Assembly (NCBI GenBank): GCA_030613665.1
Contig: JAUWLN010000009.1
Coordinates: forward strand, 1-18,798
From: Dehalococcoidia bacterium
Lineage (GTDB): Bacteria > Chloroflexota > Dehalococcoidia > Dehalococcoidales > RBG-16-60-22
Reading direction: 5' to 3'
DNA length: 18,798 bases
The position numbers were made by a program, and so were the translations under genes. The notes below the pieces were generated by a model, which worked only from the letters and a program-made list of their open reading frames with translations, ran no database searches and had not been told where the DNA came from. Below, piece after piece: positions 12,879 through 18,798 of the stretch. Each line of letters begins with the position of its first letter. Within the stretch, counting starts at the first letter, position 1.

Positions 12879-14135
12879 TTGCGGAATCTCTGGCGATCTA
12901 CAGACAAGCTCTTTTACGGATGGGTGGTGGTGGCTGTTTTTCTGGTGATTGGCATTACGCTCTACGGCATACATTTTTCCTTCGGCGTGTTTTTTAAGTC
13001 GATTGAAGCTGAATTCAACCTTACCCGGACGACAACCTCGGCCATACTTTCGGCGAACTTGCTGCTGGCTGGTCTCTTCTCTTTCTTTTTCGGCTGGGCT
13101 CTGGACCGTTATGGACCGAGACGTGTTGTCCTGCTCATGACGGTCTTTACCGGCCTGAGCCTGGTGCTGACCAGCCTGACCAATGCCTTTTGGCAGCTGT
13201 TCATCACCTATAGCCTGTTGATGGCTATGGGCACCGGGCCTCTCTTTGTTGTGCCGATGTCGGCCGTTTCTCGATGGTTCGATAAAAAGAGGGGGCTGGC
13301 GCTGGGTCTCTCCAGCATGGGGATAGGGTTGGGGACAATGGTCATGGCGCCGTTTGCTACCTATCTCATCACCAGTTACAGCTGGCATACCGCCTATCTG
13401 GTGATAGGGCTGCTTGCCTGGGTAGTAGCGGTACCATTAACACGGTTATTGAAGAGAGACCCGCGTGAGATCGGCTCTCTGCCTGATGGGGCGAAAATCG
13501 GCGATGCTGAGCCACCGCCTGAAACAGAGACTTCGCCGTCGGCTCAGCACCCTTTCCTGTCCATCGTTCAGAATCGTAATTTCTGGGTTTTTGCGTTTAT
13601 CTGGTTTCTATTTGCTGCCTGTCTCTTTCTCATATTTACCCACCTTGTTCCCCACGTTACGGACATCGGCTTTTCGCCAATCGAAGCGGCCACCGTGCTC
13701 AGCCTCCTCGGCGCCGCTTCCATCCCGGGCCGATTATTAATAGGCATCGCTTCCGATAGGATAGGGAGGAAAATAGCATTCATGGTCAGCACGCTGCTTC
13801 AAGCGGTGGCGATAGCCTGGCTGATATGGGCGCAGAGCCTGTCGGGCCTGTATGTATTTGCGCTCGTTTATGGCTTTTTCTCCAGTGGTTTTGGTTGCAG
13901 CGGGGCAGCACTGATCAGTGACACTTTTGGCGTGAAGAATATCGGTACCGTACTGGGATTGCTGGAAATCGGCTTTGGCATCGGGGCAGCGCTCGGGGCA
14001 GCGCTCGGGGGGTATACCTTCGATGTCAGAGGCAATTACACGGTAGCCTTTATAATCGCAGCCGTGGCTATGCTGGTGGCTACCTTGCTGGTTACCATGG
14101 TGAGGCGGAGAGCGACTACGTCGCATCATCAATAG
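12879..14135 (+). CDS. MFS transporter, monocarboxylate/oxalate-formate antiporter-like (first of pair)
   Basis: A 418-residue inner-membrane carrier with about 12 membrane helices in two halves joined by a hydrophilic loop near residues 190-225. Family signs are FYGWVVVAVFLV at the start, GWALDRYGPR with the D-R-x-G-x-R loop between helices 2 and 3, a long SRWFDKKRGLALGLSSMGIG, and the half-two equivalent GIASDRIGRK. These resemble the MCT/OFA branch that moves small carboxylates; the substrate is not predictable. The start is TTG at 12879: a stop codon lies in frame two codons upstream, and GAAGGA is 7 bases before it. The second paralogue follows after 12 bases. Confidence 0.85.
   Translation: MRNLWRSTDKLFYGWVVVAVFLVIGITLYGIHFSFGVFFKSIEAEFNLTRTTTSAILSANLLLAGLFSFFFGWALDRYGPRRVVLLMTVFTGLSLVLTSLTNAFWQLFITYSLLMAMGTGPLFVVPMSAVSRWFDKKRGLALGLSSMGIGLGTMVMAPFATYLITSYSWHTAYLVIGLLAWVVAVPLTRLLKRDPREIGSLPDGAKIGDAEPPPETETSPSAQHPFLSIVQNRNFWVFAFIWFLFAACLFLIFTHLVPHVTDIGFSPIEAATVLSLLGAASIPGRLLIGIASDRIGRKIAFMVSTLLQAVAIAWLIWAQSLSGLYVFALVYGFFSSGFGCSGAALISDTFGVKNIGTVLGLLEIGFGIGAALGAALGGYTFDVRGNYTVAFIIAAVAMLVATLLVTMVRRRATTSHHQ
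13983..14010 (+). repeat. 12-bp tandem repeat inside the first MFS gene
   Basis: GGGGCAGCGCTC occurs twice head to tail (13983-13994, 13995-14006) followed by GGGG, encoding an AALGAALGG-like stretch in a late helix. The second MFS protein has the same length here, so this is probably not a recent insertion. It could still change length by slippage in steps of four codons. Confidence 0.8.
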
Positions 14136-14147
14136 CAGCAGAATTTA

Positions 14148-15416
14148 ATGTTTTTATCAAAATTTAAAGACAGGATATTTTATGGCTGGGTGGTGGTGGC
14201 TACCTTTTGTATCACCGGTACGGCTATCTGGGGGGTTCGTTTCTCCTTCGGCGTTTTCTTCAAGGCACTGGAGAGCGAGTTTGCATTGAGTCGGGCGGCC
14301 ACGTCAGCCATCTTCTCCGCGCAGATGGCGATGGGCGGCATTTTCACCGTTCTGGCCGGCTGGGCCCTGGACCGGTTTGGCCCCAGAATCGTTTTCCTGC
14401 TGATGGGCATCTGCACCGGCCTCAGCCTGCTGCTCACCGGACAGACCACCGCCCTCTGGCAGATTTTCTTTACCTACAGCCTGCTGCTGGCGATGGGAAC
14501 CGGCGCCATCTACATGATGGTAATGTCAACCGTCTCCCGCTGGTTTGAAAAGAAACGAGGTCTGGCTCTGGGCATTGCCAGCATGGGTGCCGGGATGGGC
14601 CCGCTGGTGGTGGCACCGTTTGCTACCTATTTGCTCTCTATTTTTGATTGGCGGATGGCGTTCACTGTTCTTGGTGCCATCGCCTGGGTGGTGGTGCTAC
14701 CGTTATCCCGACTTTTAAAGCGAGACCCGCAGGAAATCGGCATGCTGCCCGACGGAGCCGGATTCTCCCAGGATATCACCCGGGATGAGAAGCCCTTCGT
14801 TGTGGAGGACTATCTTTCCCCGTGGCAGGCGTTTCGAACCAGAAGCTTTTGGCTCTTCCTCTTTATCTTTCTCTTCTTTGCGGTGGCTTTATTTATCATC
14901 CTGACCCATCTGGTGCCCCATATTACCGACCTCGGATTTTCCCCGGTGGAAGCAGCGACTGTTCTCAGCATGGCGGGTGGGGCGGCTCTCGTCGGCAGGT
15001 TGCTTTTAGGGACGGCATCAGACCGAATGGGCCGAAAAAAAACGGCGATGATATGTACCCTGCTTCATATTATTGCCCTGGTGTGGCTGCTCTGGTCGCG
15101 AGAGTTGTGGATGTTCTACATCTTTGCGCTTATTTTCGGGATTGCCTGGGGAGGGATGGGACCGGCGATGGCGGCGATAGTCGGGGAGACCTTTGGCCTC
15201 GGTCGGATAGGGGCCGTTCTTGGCGTACTTGAACTCGGTTTTAGCGTTGGAGCGGGCATAGGTCCGGTTGTCGGCGGCCTCATATTTGATTTAAGACAGA
15301 GCTATTCCCTTTCGTTCCTGGTGGGGGTGGTGGTGATGCTGGCGGCTACCGTGCTCGTCGTATTCGTCAGGCGAGAAACGGCAGAACAAAAGCCAGCAGA
15401 TGAACGGCGCGGTTAG
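14148..15416 (+). CDS. MFS transporter, monocarboxylate/oxalate-formate antiporter-like (second of pair)
   Basis: A 422-residue, 12-helix carrier clearly paralogous to the gene before it: both share FYGWVVVA, SFGVFFK, GWALDR-GP, SRWF-KKRGLALG, APFATYL, LTRLL/LSRLLKRDP and a C-terminal half with THLVPH-TD-GFSP-EAATVLS. The loop between halves is longer and more acidic (QDITRDEKPFVVEDYLSPWQ). The ATG lacks a good Shine-Dalgarno sequence and lies 12 bases after the previous stop, so translation probably depends on reinitiation. The stop codon overlaps the nuoN stop codon from the other strand by bases 15413-15416. The pair may transport related acids or work as separate carriers; substrates are unknown. 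Confidence 0.85.
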   Translation: MFLSKFKDRIFYGWVVVATFCITGTAIWGVRFSFGVFFKALESEFALSRAATSAIFSAQMAMGGIFTVLAGWALDRFGPRIVFLLMGICTGLSLLLTGQTTALWQIFFTYSLLLAMGTGAIYMMVMSTVSRWFEKKRGLALGIASMGAGMGPLVVAPFATYLLSIFDWRMAFTVLGAIAWVVVLPLSRLLKRDPQEIGMLPDGAGFSQDITRDEKPFVVEDYLSPWQAFRTRSFWLFLFIFLFFAVALFIILTHLVPHITDLGFSPVEAATVLSMAGGAALVGRLLLGTASDRMGRKKTAMICTLLHIIALVWLLWSRELWMFYIFALIFGIAWGGMGPAMAAIVGETFGLGRIGAVLGVLELGFSVGAGIGPVVGGLIFDLRQSYSLSFLVGVVVMLAATVLVVFVRRETAEQKPADERRG

Positions 15417-16873
15417 TAAACGAAGATATAGGCGGCGAGCTGAGCCAGCCTCATCGCGCTACCCGGAATGATACCCAGCAGCAGCACGCCAAGACAGCAC
15501 AGGAACAGGGCCAGTCGTAACGCTCCGGAGGAGGAAACTTTTCCTACGGAGGCGGTATCACCCAGCCACATCACCTTGACCACGCGCAGATAGTAGTAGG
15601 CGGAAATAACGCTGTTGATGACGGCGATTATCACCAGCCATATCATCCCCTGCTGCATCGCCGCGTTGAAGATATAGAACTTGGCCATAAAGCCTGCCGC
15701 CGGCGGCATGCCTACCAGCGAGATGAGGCAGAGTGTCAGTGCCAGCGCCAGCAACGGAGCCCGCTTTCCCATACCGGAATAATCGTCAATGAGGTCGCTG
15801 TCAAGTTTATTGGATATGGCGATGATGGCGATGAAGGCGCCCATGTTGGTGAAGGCGTAGCTGGCAAGGAAGAAAAGTACGCCGCTCTGTCCGAGAATAT
15901 TATCAGCCGATGCCACGCCCATGGCAGCCAGCCCCACCATGAGGTATCCGGCCTGGGCGATGCTTGAGTACCCGAGCATGCGTTTGATATTGGCCTGTGG
16001 TATGGCAAGGATATTGCCGACGGTCATGCTGATTGCGGCCAGCACGGCAAATATATACCCCCAGTTCAAGCTCAGCCAATCGGGCAAGCCAAAGGCGGAG
16101 AAGAAAACCCGCATGATAATGGCAAAGCCGGCCGCCTTGCTGGCCACGGACAGGTAGGCGGTGATTGGGGTTGGGGCTCCCTCGTAGACGTCAGGCACCC
16201 ACATATGGAAGGGAACGGCGGCAATCTTGAAGCCGAGCCCTGCGACAAGCAGCACGATGCCCAGAAGCAGTCCGGGGCTGGCCAGGAGTGTCATCGGTGG
16301 CAGCGCCTGGATAACCTGGGCAATTTCACCCAGCTGTGTCTTGCCGGTAAAGCCGAAGATCAGCGCCATGCCGTAGAGCAGCACCGCCGAAGCAACCGCT
16401 CCGAGCAGCAGGTATTTTAACGATGCTTCACTGGACTTTTTGTCTTTCAGGAAGCCGACCAGTGCATAGAGGGAGATGCTGGCCAGTTCCAGCGCAATAT
16501 AGATGGCAATCAGATTGGTGGCGGCGGCCATCAACATCATGCCCAGAGTGGCCAGTAGCACCAGGGCGTAGTATTCGCCCTGAAAACGTGAGAACTTGCC
16601 GACGTAATCGGTGGAAGAGAGAATCACCAGGAAGGCAACGCCCAGAAAGAGCACCTTGAAGAAAAGGGCGAAGTTATCCACGGCCAGCATGTTGCTGAAG
16701 ATGGCCGGGTAGCTGCCGCCCCACATGGCGATGGTAATGCCGCCCGCAATCACCAGCCCGGAAATGCTGACCTGAACCAGCCACCGCTTCTGCCCGACGA
16801 ATAAATCGAGCAGGATAACGATGATCGCAGTGGCTGCCAGGGCTATTTCCGGTATGAACAGGGACAGGTTCAA
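15413..16873 (-). CDS. nuoN: NADH-quinone oxidoreductase subunit N
   Basis: One of the three antiporter-like proton-pumping subunits in the membrane arm of complex I. The 486-residue protein has about 14 membrane helices. Proton-path residues are present: E129 in YIALELASISLYALVG, K216 in GFKIAAVPFHMWVPDVYEGA (the NuoN signature with TPITAYLS following), and K246 in SVASKAAGF. The start codon is TTG at 16873 with AAGGAG 6 bases upstream, the same style as nuoM. It lies 21 bases after nuoM and is the last gene in the standard nuoL-M-N order. There is no visible terminator; its stop overlaps that of the convergent MFS gene. Confidence 0.96.
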   Translation of the reverse strand: MNLSLFIPEIALAATAIIVILLDLFVGQKRWLVQVSISGLVIAGGITIAMWGGSYPAIFSNMLAVDNFALFFKVLFLGVAFLVILSSTDYVGKFSRFQGEYYALVLLATLGMMLMAAATNLIAIYIALELASISLYALVGFLKDKKSSEASLKYLLLGAVASAVLLYGMALIFGFTGKTQLGEIAQVIQALPPMTLLASPGLLLGIVLLVAGLGFKIAAVPFHMWVPDVYEGAPTPITAYLSVASKAAGFAIIMRVFFSAFGLPDWLSLNWGYIFAVLAAISMTVGNILAIPQANIKRMLGYSSIAQAGYLMVGLAAMGVASADNILGQSGVLFFLASYAFTNMGAFIAIIAISNKLDSDLIDDYSGMGKRAPLLALALTLCLISLVGMPPAAGFMAKFYIFNAAMQQGMIWLVIIAVINSVISAYYYLRVVKVMWLGDTASVGKVSSSGALRLALFLCCLGVLLLGIIPGSAMRLAQLAAYIFVY

Positions 16874-16894
16874 TATATACTCCTTGTCATCATT

Positions 16895-18391
16895 TTATCC
16901 ACCCAGCAGTCCCACAATGGGCGAAATGCCGAGCTTGAACACATCGGTGATGATGGCTGGATAGATACCCACCAGCATTATCACCGCTATAAAGGCGAAC
17001 ATATATACTTTCTCCAGAGTATCGGCATCAGCTGTGCCGTTGTACTGTTCCAGCGGCGGGCCGTAAAAAACCCGCTGCAGCATCCAGAGGATATAACCGG
17101 CGGTGACCACCACGCCGAGCACGCCCAGAATGGTGTAGCCCTGAATCCAGGGCACGGTAGTCGAGGAGAAGCTGCCGACGAAGACCAGAAATTCGGCGGC
17201 GAAGCCGCTGGTGCTCGGCAGTCCCAGAGAGGCCAGTCCGGCGATGGAGAAGACCACGGTGATTACGGGCACCTGTCTTGCCAGGCCGCCGAGTTTTCGA
17301 AGGTCACGCTCGTGTGTGTTGTGAATTATCAGCCCCACCATGGCGAAGAGCAGGCCGGTAACCACTCCGTGGCTGAACATCTGAAGCGCAGCCCCGACCA
17401 GGCTGACCTTGCCTAGAGCAAAGATGCCCAGTAAAACATAGCCCATGTGGCTGATGCTGCTGTACGCGATGAGCCGCTTGAAATCGGTCTGCCGCAGGGT
17501 GACGGCGGCACCGTAGAGCACGCCTATTATCGCCAGTATGACCAGTAACACGGCGAACTGCTGTGCTACCGACGGAAACATGGTGACGCAAAGTCGAATC
17601 ATGCCGTAACCGCCCATCTTGATGAGCACGCCGGCCAGCATGACGCTGACCGCCGTCGGCGCGTCAGTATGGGCATCGGGCAGCCAGGTATGGAACGGGA
17701 AGACCGGCAGTTTGATGGCAAAGCCGATGAGCAGCAGGAAGAAGATGGCCGCCGCTGGCATGATGGACTGCACCATGCCGAGGCCCTGGTTGCCGATTTC
17801 CAGCATACTAAGGCTGCCGGTGGTGAAATACAGGCTCAGGATACCGGCCAGCATGAAAGCGCTGCCGAAGAGTGTGTACAGGACGTACTTGATTGCCGAG
17901 TACTCCTTGCGCCCTGCCCCCCAGATATTTATCAGGAAGTACATCGGGATGACCTCTATCTCCCACATGATGAAGAAGAGAAGCAGGTCGAGCGAAAGGA
18001 AAACGCCGAGGATGCTGGTCTCAAGGAGAAGCAGCCAGGCGAAGTACTCTCGTACCCGCAGGTTAATCTTCCAGGAGATGAGAACCGCCAGGAAGCCCAG
18101 GAAGGCGGTGAGCACCACCATTGGCAGGCTCAGGCCGTCCACCCCCAGATGGTAATGGGCGTTAATCGGGGCAATCCACAGCACTTTCTCCTCGAACTGA
18201 ATCAGGCCAGCGGCTTCAGGCGACCGGTTAAACAGGGCAAAGAGGATAACGGACAGAGCGAAGGGCACGAAAGTAAAGAGAGCCGCCGTCCATCTGATAG
18301 CCCGCTCACGATCGCTCAGCACAAAGGCAATGAGCACCGCGCCCGCCGCAGGCAGGAAGAGTATCGTTGTCAGATAGCCCGAACCCAACAA
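16895..18391 (-). CDS. nuoM: NADH-quinone oxidoreductase subunit M
   Basis: Second antiporter-like subunit of complex I, 498 residues, about 14 helices. Key residues match those known from Escherichia coli NuoM: E144 in MWEIEVIPMYFLI, K227 in FAIKLPVFPFHTWLPDAH (the proton-antiporter-M signature, followed by TDAPTAVSVMLAGVLIKMGG), and K258 within that stretch. IAYSSISHMGYVLLGI and QMFSHGVVTGLLF carry the conserved histidines of the later helices. The start is TTG at 18391, preceded by AAGGAG with a 6-base spacer. It follows nuoL after 25 bases. Confidence 0.97.
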   Translation of the reverse strand: MLGSGYLTTILFLPAAGAVLIAFVLSDRERAIRWTAALFTFVPFALSVILFALFNRSPEAAGLIQFEEKVLWIAPINAHYHLGVDGLSLPMVVLTAFLGFLAVLISWKINLRVREYFAWLLLLETSILGVFLSLDLLLFFIMWEIEVIPMYFLINIWGAGRKEYSAIKYVLYTLFGSAFMLAGILSLYFTTGSLSMLEIGNQGLGMVQSIMPAAAIFFLLLIGFAIKLPVFPFHTWLPDAHTDAPTAVSVMLAGVLIKMGGYGMIRLCVTMFPSVAQQFAVLLVILAIIGVLYGAAVTLRQTDFKRLIAYSSISHMGYVLLGIFALGKVSLVGAALQMFSHGVVTGLLFAMVGLIIHNTHERDLRKLGGLARQVPVITVVFSIAGLASLGLPSTSGFAAEFLVFVGSFSSTTVPWIQGYTILGVLGVVVTAGYILWMLQRVFYGPPLEQYNGTADADTLEKVYMFAFIAVIMLVGIYPAIITDVFKLGISPIVGLLGG

Positions 18392-18416
18392 GGCAAACTC
18401 CTTTTCTTCTTTTTAT

Positions 18417-18798
18417 TTAGCCAAAGAAATAAACGGCGAAAATAATCGCCAGTATACCGATGCCGATGAACAGCCCGTAGAGCTGTAGCTGTCCGGTCTG
18501 GGCATGCCGCATAGCTCTGCCACTGGCGATGGTACCATTGGCCACGCCGTTGACCGCCCCGTCCACGACCCGGTTATCAAACTGCTCAAAGGCGGCGAAA
18601 ATCCCTTTGAGCAGGGCATTTCTCACGATCAGGTTTTCATAGAGTTCATCAAACCAGTATTTGCGGTAGAACAATGTGTAGAGCGGTTTAAACATACCGC
18701 CAATTCTTTCTGCTGAAAGCCACGATTTGCTGTACATGGCGTAGGCGAGCAGAATTCCCAGCCCCGCCAGTATTAATGATATCCAGGGAAGCGTCAGG
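18417..18798 (-). CDS. nuoL: NADH-quinone oxidoreductase subunit L, C-terminal fragment
   Basis: The last 126 codons of a frame that continues beyond the window edge. It begins in a membrane helix (LPWISLILAGLGILLAYA), then has the connecting segment YTLFYRKYWFDELYENLIVR, a region known at the end of NuoL (family: Y-x-x-x-x-N-x-W-x-DELY), a soluble amphipathic stretch FAAFEQFDNRVVDGAVNGVA matching the VVDG-VNG motif, and a final helix ending IIFAVYFFG. The long lateral helix of NuoL should lie in this region. An internal ATG at 18737 is not the real start. Position before nuoM confirms the call. Confidence 0.92.
   Translation of the reverse strand, partial: LTLPWISLILAGLGILLAYAMYSKSWLSAERIGGMFKPLYTLFYRKYWFDELYENLIVRNALLKGIFAAFEQFDNRVVDGAVNGVANGTIASGRAMRHAQTGQLQLYGLFIGIGILAIIFAVYFFG

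Noticed and set aside
12797..12997. GTG-started frame upstream of and overlapping the first MFS gene
   Set aside because: It overlaps the MFS gene by about 120 bases in another frame, has no good ribosome site, and its C-terminal half is an out-of-frame reading of membrane-helix codons.
17669..18445. Long open frame on the plus strand (258 codons) opposite nuoM
   Set aside because: It is a shadow of nuoM: the protein is hydrophilic and rich in Gln, Glu, Lys and His, has no family pattern, and the minus strand codes for a fully conserved NuoM.
1..18798. Mobile elements, CRISPR arrays, tRNA or rRNA genes
   Set aside because: No transposase, integrase, regularly spaced repeats, tRNA cloverleaf or rRNA sequence was seen on either strand.

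Overview
The window looks like a core chromosomal segment of a bacterium from the Chloroflexota, most likely a relative of the Dehalococcoidia. This is an inference from gene content and protein style: a division cluster reduced to mraZ-rsmH-ftsA-ftsZ with no ftsL, ftsI or mur genes, a DUF5679 zinc-ribbon protein, and strong AAGGAGG ribosome sites with frequent TTG and GTG starts. No rRNA or tRNA gene, IS element, CRISPR array or prophage gene was seen.

Layout. (1) 1-650, minus strand: the first 31 codons of trmD, preceded by a mogA-type molybdopterin gene. (2) 697-5363, plus strand: a sigma70-like promoter, four 10-bp-phased TGG repeats that look like the MraZ operator, then mraZ, rsmH, an unrecognised 71-aa gene, ftsA, ftsZ and a 58-aa zinc-ribbon gene. 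(3) 5429-6885, plus strand: rsmD, coaD and a YfhL-type 2[4Fe-4S] ferredoxin, closed by a long hairpin at 6922-6976. (4) 7011-8778, minus strand: a GbsR/MarR-type regulator behind a perfect consensus promoter with inverted repeats, a short HlyD-like adaptor lipoprotein and a CvpA-family membrane protein. (5) 8855-12300, minus strand: leuS then proC; leuS has a leader with a terminator-like hairpin and a possible site-masking stem. (6) 12332-12616, minus strand: a 46-aa DUF5679 gene with its own promoter and terminator. (7) 12754-15416, plus strand: two tandem related MFS transporters. (8) 15413-18798, minus strand: the C-terminal part of nuoL, then nuoM and nuoN, the proton-pumping membrane subunits of respiratory complex I.

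How the genes fit together. MraZ probably represses its own operon, which makes the Z-ring protein FtsZ and its membrane anchor FtsA without any adjacent peptidoglycan genes. This fits a lineage that divides with little or no murein wall. RsmH, RsmD, TrmD and LeuS serve translation; CoaD serves coenzyme A synthesis; ProC serves proline synthesis; NuoLMN serves energy conservation. The less ordinary parts are the two small genes in the division cluster, the regulator/short-adaptor/CvpA operon, and the leuS leader. Nothing in the window is clearly a new multi-gene defence or mobile system.
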